DNA of 64,000 nt, from the NCBI GenBank assembly GCA_021396245.1, contig WNYE01000039.1, positions 248,001-312,000 of the forward strand. Reading direction: 5' to 3'. The notes beneath the pieces were generated by a model. That model saw only the letters and a program-made list of their open reading frames with translations. It was not told where the DNA came from and ran no database searches. The stretch is from Sporothrix humicola. Lineage: Eukaryota; Ascomycota; Sordariomycetes; Ophiostomatales; Ophiostomataceae. Both the position numbers and the translations under genes were made by a program. This document shows positions 23,987 to 35,935 of the stretch, piece by piece. Numbering within the stretch: the stretch's first letter is position 1; every line of letters begins with the position of its first letter.

Positions 23987-24150
23987 AGCACAGGGAGACA
24001 TCACCCCCTCGTACCTGCCAGGAACAGATATTTTACTTGAAGTTTGAGAATTCTCGTGATAATTGTTTCCCCCTTTTATCCCTTTCTTGTTTTCTCTCCT
24101 TCGTTCTGCCTGTTTGTCTCTTTTCACACCACCACACCCACCCACCCACA

Positions 24151-26038
24151 ATGACGCTCTCACGGAACGCGCGCGGCGCGCTCCGGTTCACACCGCAGCT
24201 CTGCAACACGTGCCGGCGGACAACAATCGCGACGGCAACGGCCTCGACAGCAGCCCGGGCGTTTAGCACACAATTGGCTTCAAGACAAGCCCAAAGACAA
24301 CAGAATGCTGGCCCGGCTGTTTTCTCTCCTATCCCGTCGTCCTCCCGCGGCATTGCTGGGTTCGCGGCGGCACCGCCCTCCGACGCTACCCTGTCCCGCA
24401 TTCCGTCGACCGTCGACACCACTTCGGACGTCTACCAAGAGAACTTGGTGCTCATGAAGGAGGCCATGGACCGCCTGGACAACCTCACGCGCACGGCCCA
24501 AAAGGGCGGCTCTGAAAAGGCGCGCGCCAAGCACGTCGGCCGCGGCAAGATGCTGCCCCGCGACCGTGTGGCCGCGCTCGTGGACCCGGGCACCAGCTTT
24601 ATGGAGCTGTCTACGCTGGCCGGCGAAAACCTGTACCAGGAAGGCGGTAAGACGCTGGCTCTACCCGCGGGCGGCATCATTACGGGCATTGGCGTCGTCG
24701 AGGGCGTGACCTGCATGATCGTCGCCAACGACAGCACCGTCAAGGGCGGCACCTACTACCCCATCACGATCAAGAAGCATCTGCGTGCCCAGGAGATTGC
24801 CCAACAGAACCGCCTGCCCTGCTTGTATCTCGTGGACTCGGGCGGCGCCAACCTGCCCAACCAGGCCGACGTCTTCCCCGACCGCGACCATTTCGGCCGC
24901 ATCTTTTACAACCAGGCCCGCATGTCTGCCCAGGGCATCCCGCAGCTGGCCGTCGTCATGGGCCCCTGCACGGCCGGCGGTGCTTACGTGCCCGCCATGT
25001 CCGACGAGAGCATTATCGTGCAGAACCAGGGCCACATCTTTTTGGCCGGCCCACCGCTCGTCAAGGCCGCCACTGGTGAGGTCGTGACTCCCGAGGAGCT
25101 CGGTGGCGGTCTGATGCACTCGTCTGTGTCGGGTGTCACCGACTACCTGGCCGTCGACGACGCGCATGCCATTGCCCTGGCCCGTCGCAGCGTCGCCAAC
25201 CTCAACTACCCGACACAGAACGTGGACGTCGCTTCCGTGGTCGGCGACTTTGCCGAGCCTATCTCGGACCCTGAGGAGCTGCTGGGCATTGCTTCCACCA
25301 ACCTGCGCCGACCCATCTCGGCTCACGAGGTAATTGCCCGTATCGTTGACGGCTCCGCCTTTGCCGAGTTCAAGCGCGACTACGGCAACACTCTGGTCAC
25401 TGGCTTCGCCCGCATTTATGGCCAGCGCGTCGGCATCGTCGCCAACAACGGTGTCCTGCTGTCCACCGCCGCCGTCAAGGGCGCCCACTTTATCGAGCTC
25501 TGCTCCCAGCGCGGCATCCCGCTCGTGTTTCTCCAGAACATTTCCGGCTTCATGGTCGGAAAAGAGGCCGAGCGCGAGGGCATTGCCAAGCACGGCGCCA
25601 AACTGGTGAACGCCGTCGCATGTGCCGACGTGCCCAAGCTCACGGTCGTCGTCGGCGGCAGCTACGGCGCCGGCAACTACGGCATGTGCGGCCGCGCCTA
25701 CAGCCCGCGCTTCCTGTGGATGTGGCCCAACGCCCGCATTTCCGTCATGGGCGCCGAGCAGCTGGCCACCGTCATGGAGACCGTCGGCCGGCCGGACCCC
25801 GAGCTGCGCGACCGCATCGAGCGCGAGTCCGACGCAGTCTACTCGAGTGCGCGTCTTTGGGTGAGTCAACCTGCCATACTATTTGAATGTTACAAGCGCA
25901 CCACTAACAGAACAGGACGACGGTATCATCCCCCCGCAGCACACCCGCCGCTACCTTGGCCTCGGCCTGCGCGCTGCCATGGGCGGCCGCAACGAGGTCA
26001 AGCCCAACGCCACCAAGTTTGGTGTCTTTAGAATGTAA
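24151..26038 (+). CDS. Methylcrotonoyl-CoA carboxylase beta subunit, mitochondrial (two exons)
   Basis: Exons 24151-25860 and 25916-26038 give 610 residues. The 55-bp intron (GTGAGT, CTAAC, CAG) joins SSARLW to DDGIIPPQHTRRYLG in phase 0. The N-terminus is Arg/Thr/Ala-rich and fits a mitochondrial presequence. The body is a full carboxyltransferase domain: GRGKMLPRDRV, LVDSGGANLPNQADVFPD, MGPCTAGGAYVPAMSD, LQNISGFMVG and GGSYGAGNYGMCGRAY are signatures of the biotin-dependent acyl-CoA carboxylase beta chain, and NQADVFPD with the GNYGMCGRAY block is typical of methylcrotonoyl rather than propionyl enzymes. With the biotin-carrying alpha chain it carboxylates 3-methylcrotonyl-CoA, the product of its divergent neighbour. 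The alpha-subunit gene is not in the window. Confidence 0.96.
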
Positions 26039-26667
26039 ATGGTAAATGGTAAATGAAATAAAAGAGGAGGGGGAGCATGGTTTGTGTCACATATTTTGGC
26101 CTTGTTTTTGCATTATTTTGTTTAAGCCGCCTAGAGCGTAGTACTCAGCCGTACGCATTTAAAGCCATTATTTCACATCGTTCGAAAATAAATTTACATG
26201 AACCAAAATATCGTAAAAAGAATTGTTACAATTGAAACGCTCGGCAGGATACAAATAATCCGCTTATGATGGAACACTTAACAAATACAGTCGATAAGAA
26301 GATGAAAACAATGAGAATCAGAAGCAAATGAATTGCCAGCCTAACCGAAAATGCCGGGCATTGCCATATTTTGAAATGTACGCGGTACCTTTGCCCATGA
26401 TACATACTCAGAAATTCAGTAGAGCAGTAGAAAAAAAAAAAAAGGAAAGACCCGTTCGCTGGTTGTGCTCGCTAATTTAAGCCTGAACGCCGTACAACGA
26501 TGTGGAAATAATGTTTTTGGTTTGTTCAATGCTGGAAATGAGAAGAATAGGGAAATTTGATGCTCGGCAAAAACAGATGAAAAAAAAACAGAACACGCTG
26601 ATGGGTAAGAGAGGAAATAGGAAATAATAATAAATGAAACAACACATCACGACACCCACAACCGGTG
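26039..26667. other. Convergent spacer, AT-rich
   Basis: Two facing 3' ends with AT-rich DNA. No gene or clear repeat was seen. Confidence 0.6.
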
Positions 26668-29384
26668 TTAAGAATTGCGGTGATGTCGGTCATTGTTTGA
26701 ATCGTGGTCGCCTCGCGAACCGCGGGACTCTTGCCAGGACGCGTAGCTACCTTCGCCCAGGCGCTCCTTCTCGCGATCCAAAATGACATTGAGCTGGCTG
26801 CGTGTACGTGCAAAGGGGATGCGCGGTGTCTGCGTCGGTCGTGTCGGCGTAAAGAGAGGCCGTGGCATGGCGGGCTGCGTGTCCTGGTAACTAGACGAGG
26901 CCACACTGGCAAAGGCAGAAGTCGACGATGTGGCCTGGATCGGGAAACTAGACGACGGCGCAAAGGTCGAGCTAAAACTACCGCTCTCCGGCATGTACAT
27001 CGCCTGGCTGCCGCCTCCGCTGCCACTGACACTGCCACTGTTGATATTGTTGATGCTGTTGATGATGTCGTCTTCACCGTCGTCCGGCTCCTCAGGCGGC
27101 TCTTCCAGTCCCGTCTTTGCATACAGCTCAAAAGTGTCTGGACCTTCGGCATCCATAAACACGCCGGTCGCGGCCACCATTGAGGGTGCAGTGACGGTTG
27201 ATGACCGCATGGGTCCCAAGATGGGGGACTGGTAACCAGGGATCAGTCGCGGCCGAGCACCATAGCTGTCCTGCGACATAGACCGGCCCATCATGGGTGC
27301 TGCTGGCACTGCAGCCGACAGACCTGGCGCTCCTCCTGAGCTGGAGCCTGAGTATGCCGAGGTAGGCGGCATGGCATGAGGCGGGGTGCCCTTGTTAGAC
27401 GACATCACTGCAGCGGAGCCAATACGGCCGAGTTGCTGTCTGTGGCTTTGTCCGAGATCATACGGCATTGTGGTTTGCCTTATCAAACCACCACCGGGAC
27501 GGGGAATAGCCGCCGGTCCGCCGGGAATTTTCGGTCTTTGGGCTGATTGCCGATTCCGGAAGGCAGCCGGCATTTCGAGGCCACCTGATGACCCTCCGGA
27601 GGATGTCAAACTTCCCGGCCCACCGCCAGACACGCCAGTCACATACTGGGCAAAGGAAGACCGTTTACGAGTCTCTGATGCCGGAACTGGTGCTGGTGCC
27701 GGTGTGTTACCGGAAACCGAGCCAGTAACCGATCCTGATACCGGCGACACGGCAGTCGCTTCCGAGGCAGGCGACGATGTCCGCTCTGGCTCGGCAGATA
27801 GTTGTGGTCGAACTGGTTGCTTTCCGGACGTCTTTTCCGACATTGCTGCCAATTTCGGGGACTGGCGCTGTTTCAGAACTCGTGACCGAGATGGGAGTGG
27901 GTCGGGACTCTGTGGTGAAGCCAATGCGGGAGGGAGAATGTTGTCTTCCAATTCTTCTTCCTCGACACCGACAAGAGACTCTCCGGAATGGCGTGGTGGG
28001 AAATATGAGGGCGCTTCGCGAGATCCAGGACCTTCGGAAGCACCAGAAGACTGCGAGCCGTGAGAACCGGACCGCTTAGACACCACCGTTCTCCGTTTTG
28101 ATGCGGACGAGTTGACGACAAACTTCTTCTTGGTTGCCTTGCCCTTGACAAGCCTTGGTCCGTCGCGTCTCCCGGATACTGTCTTACTGCTGGTACTGCT
28201 ACCGGACGATGAACGTTTTTCCTGCTTGGGCTCGCGTTGCTCGGACCGGGCGGTGTCAGTGCTTCCAATACTGCTCATTGCAGCATCTTCGTTTGCACCG
28301 GTGCTCCCCCCGGATTGGACTTCCTCCACTTCTTCTTCCTCAGCCTCGGCCTCGGATGGCTCGCCAGATGGCAGCGCAAATCGTGGCGTTGGGCGAGGGC
28401 CCGAAAAGGACGGTCTGGGTTTCCGAAGAATCGACTGGGCGGGTGCCGGCCTTGTTGACGACGACGAGAGAAGCTTAATGTGCGCATCTTGCTGGTCTTG
28501 CTTGTGGTCGAGAGCGTCGCTATCCGTATTCTCGTCCCCTTCGGTTGTCGAGTCTTCTCTGTCGTCGACACGTTTTGGTGGTGTCGCACTGACAGGAGAT
28601 ACATGGACTTCGTGAACTTCTGTTATTGGTTCTTTTGCTAATTCCGCCGGCTTCTCTTCTGCTGGTTTTGGTTTTGATTTCACTTCTTCTTTCGTGTTAT
28701 TGCGTATTGATGGTGGTGGTTGCAAAAAATTGATCTTTGAGAAGGATAAGGTTAGTAAAAATAGACATGAAAAGGATGCCCAGACAGAAATACATACAGT
28801 TGGCCCGTCATATCGACTGGTAGGTGTCCGCAAAGGGACGAATGTCGGCCCTGTCGAGATGCTCTCGTACAGTCTTGCCACGGTCTTGCCGCTCAGGTCA
28901 CGGCGCTTGCTGCCCCAGACATGCCACCAAAAGTTCTCTAAGCGATTGGCGGTCGGATCGAACAACTTGCGATGCGTGGTTGTGTACACTTTTGCTTGGT
29001 TAGTGGTGTACCTCAATAAATTCGAATGTTGTCGTGGGGAAGGAACATACCACGCCAGTACTCGCACAGCTTCTCTGGTGGAATGACATCAAAGCTAGCC
29101 ACCTCGGCGTAGATCTCGGCCGTGTTCTCGACAAATCCTCGTGGGAGGATAGGCAGCGCTGCCTCAATAGAATCCTGTTCGGCGTTGTGCAAGGCCTTCG
29201 CGGCGGCCTCCTGCGAAGCCTTTGCCGAAGTACTGATCTTGGGTACTGCGTCCTTGCCGCTTTGTGCCGGCGTCATCGGTTTGCTGGTGGTACCGCTGGC
29301 CTTCTTGACCGGTTGTGCCGGCTTCCCCGCCGGGTGGTCGGAGGTCCCTTCGCCTCCGCTGTTGCGTTTCACTGATGGCGCCAT
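26668..29384 (-). CDS. AreA-like N-terminal domain (DUF1752/GATA_AreA type) protein (three exons)
   Basis: Exons 29384-29051, 28988-28798 and 28734-26668 give 863 residues. The introns (62 and 63 bp) have GTATGT donors and ACTAAC branch sites. The first join rebuilds EYWRVYTTTHRKL and on to LENFWWHVWGS (about residues 108-140). This is the short Trp-rich motif found at the N-terminus of the nitrogen regulator AreA and in other fungal signalling proteins. It is followed by FVPLRTPTSRYDGP. The remaining 700 residues are disordered: Ser/Pro-rich, with acidic blocks and basic KRRTVVSKRSG-type clusters. No GATA zinc finger is present, so this is not AreA itself. A role in nitrogen or TOR signalling is inference from the domain. 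Starting at 29405 instead would add seven residues. Confidence 0.82.
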
Positions 29385-32300
29385 TTCTGAAAAAAGAGCA
29401 AACAAGCAACTCTCGTTTCTCTTCTTTTAAACGACCCAACAGCTCAGAAAGACGGACTGCTGTTAGAGATCATATCCCGAACTGCCCCCTGTCTGGCCGT
29501 GGTTGTCTGGGCTGTTTCGTCGGTCGGAATTCCGTTTAGGCCGTGCGCATAATGAGGCCGCAAGAAAGGGGACTCAAAACGCATATGAAGACAAAATTAT
29601 GACCTCATAATCAAAATGTTGTCTTTGGGGGTGAGAGAAAGGTTGAAAATAAAAGTCAAAAAGAAAAATGTTCGTGACCACTCAAAAATGATGCGATTTT
29701 GTTCCGTGGAAAAGAAGCAAAGAAAAAGGCCGCTCGTTCCACGACAAACGACTTTGAGTAAGAGAAATGGGGGCGGTGTGAATAATTGAAAAGTCCGGGA
29801 GCGCTGCTACCCGCGACGAACGTAAACAGCAATGATAATAAAAATCGTGACCGTGGCTGTGACTAGGGCCTTGTGTTATTGGCCCGAAAAAGATGAAGCA
29901 GGTTCCCGTCGACCAGTTTGGTGCTTAAACGAGAATCGAAATTGAAGAAAAAAGGAGCAACTGCAAACGAAAATTGTGTTAAGCGAGTGGGAGGGTTTGC
30001 GTTGTTGGTGTCCAAGTTTCTTAGTTTTGTTGGTCTCGTGGGATTGGTGGTCCTTGGTTTTTGGCAAGAGTAACGAAAATGGATGGTGGAAGAAGTTGCG
30101 CCGTATCTCGCCGCTGTTTTCCGGTTGTTAGTTCTGAAGAGAAGACGGTAATGGAAAAGAAGAAAAAAATCGTGTTGTAAATAGACGAGCAAAACAAAAG
30201 AAGGAACAAAATGAGTTTTGAAAATAGGACGGGCAGGAAACAAAAAGGGAAGCACCACTGCCCGACTATGGTGAACCAGGGTTCAACTACCGCGTGCCTG
30301 GAAGGTGAACGAGTCCCACAGAAACACAAAATGGGGAAAGGCAAAACGTTTTATGGGGAAGGTGAAGGCAGTGCCGGGAGAGGAATAACTCGTATGTGCT
30401 GTCGTATTTAGGGCACGGCGAAGGGAGGAAAAGTGACGATAGCTCAGTACGATCGTGCACGAGACAGGGAAAAAAAATAAGAGGAACAGAAAAACAAGGG
30501 AGCTGTGTAGGGCTAAGAACAGTGCATGGTGCAAAGAAAAAGAACCCGACGGCTATGTGGGAGAGATGAGGCTCGTTCAACAGCGAACAACACACGCATG
30601 AGCACGGGCATCGGTCTGTGGGGGCAGGAGAGAAGGGTCCTGGGGAGAAGGGACTAAAGTCCTGTGCATGTGCAGAGTGACTCTGGAAGGTTCAGAACAT
30701 TCTCCTCAGAAGGTTTCTCATGGTTCTTTTGGTGGCTCAGATGTTACTGTGAATGTGGGACCTGGGGGTAAATGCGTGGCCAGCCAGGATAAGACGAGGT
30801 GAAGCCGGCACACAGGACGAGGTGCAGGAACAGAAGCAGCAAACTGGGGGGAAAGGTTGAGTTGAGGTGCATCAGGTGCGTCAGGTGCAGGTAGAGGTAC
30901 AGGGTGAGGTTACAAGAGGCGCTAGGCGTGCGTGACACAGGGCGGGGGAAGGGTTTTGTGAAGAGGGGAAAGTGGTTGATATCGACAAAAGGGAACGACT
31001 GAACATCAAACTGATAAACGGGTAGGATTGGATGAGGAATTTGACATACTTAAGATGCAATTGCGCGGAGGCGGAGAGCTCGACGTAGCTTCAGCTCGAG
31101 CAGGTGGAGAATCCGGGGGGCGGAGAGGCTGTTGTTTTGCAGATTCGCAAATGGTGATCTTGGAGAAGTAGACCCTTGGATGTTGAGAGGACAGGTAGCT
31201 CGGAGTCTGGAGTGTACGTATCCGCCAAGCTAGCAAGATCGTCAGATGAAAGGATGGCGGGCTAGCTGGTGCTGGGCTGTGGTTTGCTCGGTTGGCAGTG
31301 GTGAGAAGTTATGTGGTGCTTAGGATTTCCCGGGGGATTTTGTCGATCTTGGGCGGTTTGAAAAGAAGCTTCGTAGACGAGGGATCAAGCAAGGAGCAAG
31401 GGGTGCATTGGCTTGTGAAAAGCGTCGAGGACAAGCAAAGGTTGAATAAAAGTCGGGGCAAACGAGTGATGCAGGCTCGGATCGTGCGGATGTCGAGACC
31501 CGTGTGCGTATATCGGACAAAAAGAAAAGAGAGAGAGAGAGGGCGAATATGTCGTTGAAATCGAGCTTCGGAGTTGCTCCGAGGAGCTTTGGAGCTTGAG
31601 ATGAAGCTTGACTGGGCCTTGTCGCTGAGGAATCAGACAGGGCTGACCTGGGCTTGTGCTGTGGATTGTTGTCGCGACGAGCTTCGTGAGAAAAGAAGAG
31701 ACGGCAGAAATAAAGAGTGTCGACAGAAAACGTGCTCGTGAGAGGCAACTTCGTACAAGAAGGAAGGGCGAACAGCTTGAGTTGTCGATGCGGCCGAGAT
31801 ATGGTGGGCGGAGAAAGAAGTCAGGTGCACCTTTTTCCTGGTGCAAGTGGCGCAATACAAACAAGGGAGGAACCAACGAGAGCGCGTTGTGTCAGAGAGA
31901 TTGTGGGACAGGTGCGTTGTCGGGGCCGGCAGGCCTCTGAGAGCTCTGATTTGAGTATTCTGAGCGCGCAGTTGAGTAGAGCGAAATGTCCGGACGAGAT
32001 CGAAGAAAGTGCAGGTGAAGAAAAGTGAAATTGGGGATGGGAAAATAAAAATAAAAAGGGGGTCGAGGTGATTAAGGTGAAGATAAAAAGGAAGGAGACG
32101 ATAAGTGGAAAAAGGAGGCGTGCGAAAGAGGAGAAGCAGAAGGCGCGAGGAGGATGGGCGGAGAGGGAAGAGCTAGGGAACTCGTGATCTTTTTGCAAGA
32201 CAAAGAAGGAAGGAGCAGGTGGGAACAGGGAGAAAGAACCCAAAGTAAAAGGAGGCAGTCACGAACCACAAGAAAGACGAAGAGGGAAAGAGACAAAAGA

Positions 32301-35300
32301 GGAAAGAGGACAGAAGCAGAGAAGGAAAGAAGAAGAGAAGAAAATAGAGAAAAGAATAGGAAGGAACAACAAATCGAGATTCAGGAGAAGGAAGACCCGA
32401 CAGAAGGGAAATATCTTACAGCCCCAAAATGACAACATTGGAAGTCTCCCCCAAAAAAGAATATAAGGTCGCTCTCCGGTTTACGGTTTAGCTATCGGGC
32501 TGCAATCTTAGACTCACAAGACGCCAACAAGAGTAAAAAATAAAAATAAACCATAAAGACATGAAAAAGCTAAATGACATGGGAAAAAGCAGCGACGAGA
32601 GCCTGCAAAATCGATTTCTGGAGCTACCCGATGGAATAAGATGGACCCAGAGGGAAGGCACCGAAGCCTCAAGAGAAGAAGAAGGAGGTCGCTTACTCTC
32701 GCTTCTGTCTCTCCTGTCCCTTCCTTCCCTGACCCCCGGGTAGACAAGGAAGGGGCCCAGTTCCGAAAGAGGAAAGACGAGGCCCGAGATCATTAAAACG
32801 TGGGCACCGCCAGGCACCGTTGGGTGCTAGGGCAGGGACTTTGGGAACTGAACAGGCGCCCCCTAGACGTGCCTCCCCTGCCACTATGATTTTTAGTCGA
32901 TACTAGTGCCAGCGCGTGCTAGGGGCCACTGTCCGTTAGGCCCATTTTGGACCCTTTTAGGGCACAAATGTCGAAGTGTCCAGGCCCCGGAAGGTGAATT
33001 GACAGGGCACTAATTTCGAATAACCGCAAACCCGGAACACTTCCACAGCGGGTTGAACCGGCCGGCGTATCGAGTTATTTTTTCGGGCATGCTATCGATT
33101 TTTTTTTGTCTTAAAAAAAGTACTCGTGGCCGTGCTTTCATCGGCGATGTTCTTTATCTCCCATTTTTGTGCTCGGTGAGAGGAAGGTGTATGACGGCCG
33201 GCCCCACGTTTCTGACGACATGGAATGAGAGCTATCAAATGATACTTGATCTTACGGTGTAAATGATGACGGAGGTGTCTAGAATTTTGTGGTTCCCTTC
33301 TCGGTGTATCTTGCTGGCATTGAAGTCGCAAAAATATGTGGAAAATAAAGACACATTGGCAGCATTGCAGATATGAAGCAAACTGGACATTAGAGGATTC
33401 GAACAAGACACAAAGCTGGAAGTTATGACGCTGTGATCGACCGTTCCTGTGAGGTTTCAAGCTTGGAAGCTCCCATCCAGGGGGACGATGATAGGTGCCA
33501 GACCGAAGTGGATTCGTCCAGGTAGACTCGGCCCAAGCCCGTAGCTTGGGGCCGCTTTTACAGGGCATACGACAGCAAAAGTTCTTTTGATACAGGGGTA
33601 TGGCCGGGCTGAAAACAAGGGAATGGAACGGTTGGGAAGGAAGATTGGGAGAAAAGGGAGGAAAGAATGAAAAGAAGGAAACGACCGTTCCTTCTCCGAG
33701 GGAAAAGAACGATTTAGTGGAACCAGGCGATGTCCTTGTCCAGGGGCACAAGGTAGCAAGCTCGCACTCGCAAGATACCGAGTTCAAGTTGGGGCGAGGC
33801 TTCGTACTCGTACTCGCAGTATTCACAGGAAATAGAATAATTCTGGGAGCGAGATGGAAACCCAATTATTCTGACTTGGCTCTTGGATACTAGAAATAAT
33901 AGCAGGCAGAAATAAGAAAAGAAGAAGAAAATAAGAGCCAGGCTCGGCATCCAAAACACGTCACTTGATCAGTTTGACTTGCCACAATGGAGCCGGGGCG
34001 GCAGGGCGGGCAAGAAAACAAGGGACAAACCATGGCAGAGAAACAAGGGGAGCAGGGGAGCAAGGAAAACAGTCTCAGTACGAAGACGGATGGAAAGTAC
34101 GACATCGGGGCAATGATATTGCCAATGGCAAGCAATGACTGAGTGTAAATGAGGAAGCTCCAAGTCCAAGACGGCTGAAAACAAAAAGGGGATCCTTGTA
34201 AAATAAACCTGGGGTAAAAGAGTAGGAAAAGAGAGAAGCAAAGAAATCGCATTTGCTGTGTCTGACACGGGAGCTCTGGCCAAGCTCTCACTGCCCAACA
34301 TCATTTTACGACGAAGGCTCGAAGGCATTTAGAACGCACACGTGCTCCTTCTAAAGAAAGACAAGCAGCACCGTTCCTGTTGATAATTGTTCGCTCATAT
34401 TTTTACGTATTTGAGCAAGAAAACCAAGAGACGAAACATAGCGTTGAAGCCCACGGGAGCTCATGGGAGCTCATGGGACTGCCAGCAAAGCACCAGCGTG
34501 GGGAAAGCTTGGGGAAGGATCGTTTTTGGTGCGGCAAGGAGACAGCAAAGCGGGAAAAATACAGAAAATAGGGGAAACGTGACAGGATGCTATGCCGCCC
34601 TATGACATTGAACTACTCCGCATTGCCCACATTGTGGATAGCTTTTGATATTGAGGGGATGAATAAACGACCAAACGGCGGTTTTCAAGAAGACTTCTCC
34701 GTCCATCATTAGTTTGTCACATGAGGGGAGATAAAGAAGATGCTCCGATACCGTCTCTCGTCTGCTGTTGTGCTGTCGTTCTGTCGCGATTCCGCGGGAC
34801 AAAGGTGGTCGCGCCTTCCCTCCCGAACGACCTACCCTTTCCAGCCTTGTGCCGCCCAGAAGAGGGTGTAGAGCAACGGAGAGGAGACCACACCACCCTG
34901 TGTCTTTTTGTTTCGTCTTTTCTCCCAATTCTGGTTATCCAACGGCCGTTCTTGACGTCCACACCTCTTGAGAATAGCACAGTCGTCCTGAGGGTGTGTG
35001 GAGCCCCCGGTCCCTTTCTGGGGCCATCACAGCGCAGCGGCGCGGGATGTAGTGGGGGTCTTTCTGCGTTCTCTTTCCTCGCTCTTCTCTCTCACTGGAC
35101 CCCCGCACTTGTGTTCCTCGTCACGGGTTCCAGCGAAAATGCGCGGCGTTCCTTGCCGTTTGCACGTTTCCTGGTTTTGTTGTCAACTCTTTTGGGTTGA
35201 TGATATGTGACAGGAGGGACGCACTTGCCAGCTGGCAGATTGCGTGCCTGCCGGATAAAGACTGAGGTGGTGGTTGTCAACTCGCACCTTCCTCAGTTAC

Positions 35301-35935
35301 AGGTTAATCAGGATTACACCATCAGCTCCTTCCTTTCAATTGTGCAATTATTCGCTAAACGGATGAACCCGTCGCGCTTGCCTAGATTTAGTAATTCGAC
35401 AACAGCAGATGTTCAGCAATACTTCACACATCGTACAACTTTGATTTTACAGGACGAGCAAATGCAGTGCTTTTCCAACTCTCTTTCGAAAACGAGTGAT
35501 CAGGGTCTTGTTGTTCTTCCTAAATGCAGGGCACTTTCCCCCTACCAGCCACAGTTGCACAAGAGCTGCAAATAATATGAGGTGCAGATACGGGGCAGAC
35601 CACAAAAGGATCAAAGAGTCATCAGAGCAAGGTCTACCTTGTGTTAAAACCTCGATCTTCATGGCCGTTGCATGTTCGGGGGATCGAGAATGCAAAAGCT
35701 AGGATCATGGTGCGAGAACTTTAATTAGAACAGTATGTGATGAATTCGCGTACAAAAATTATCGTCAATTGTTTTCGTATCAAAGTAAGTAAGGCGGACA
35801 AAAAGAAGAAGGAAAAGAAAGAGAAAGAAAAATCAAAATATTAATCCGATATACGGAGACAGAAGAAGAGAAGAGAAGAAAGAGAAAAGAGATAATTATC
35901 CTCCAATAAAATAAAACACCACGTCCACCACTTCT
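29385..35935. other. 6.5-kb gene-poor spacer, GA-rich on the + strand
   Basis: No gene supported. From about 29,400 to 33,700 the + strand is GA-rich, so the minus strand is CT-rich, as expected of promoter and leader for the minus-strand gene ending its 5' side at 29384. Longer ORFs here (31385-31876 and 33092-33865, both -) are low-complexity and I do not accept them. A noncoding RNA cannot be excluded. Confidence 0.45.

Larger units (their letters stand above)
23260..24150. promoter_or_regulatory. Shared divergent promoter of the leucine-catabolism pair
   Basis: These 891 bp separate the start codons of two genes for consecutive steps of leucine breakdown. There is no ORF of note. Two short periodic arrays lie inside, listed separately. 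A common regulator binding here is inferred from the layout. Confidence 0.7.

Noticed and set aside
24661..25869. 402-codon minus-strand frame
   Set aside because: Antisense shadow of the methylcrotonoyl-CoA carboxylase gene.
33092..33865. 257-codon minus-strand frame
   Set aside because: Composition and translation not protein-like; no start or splice context.
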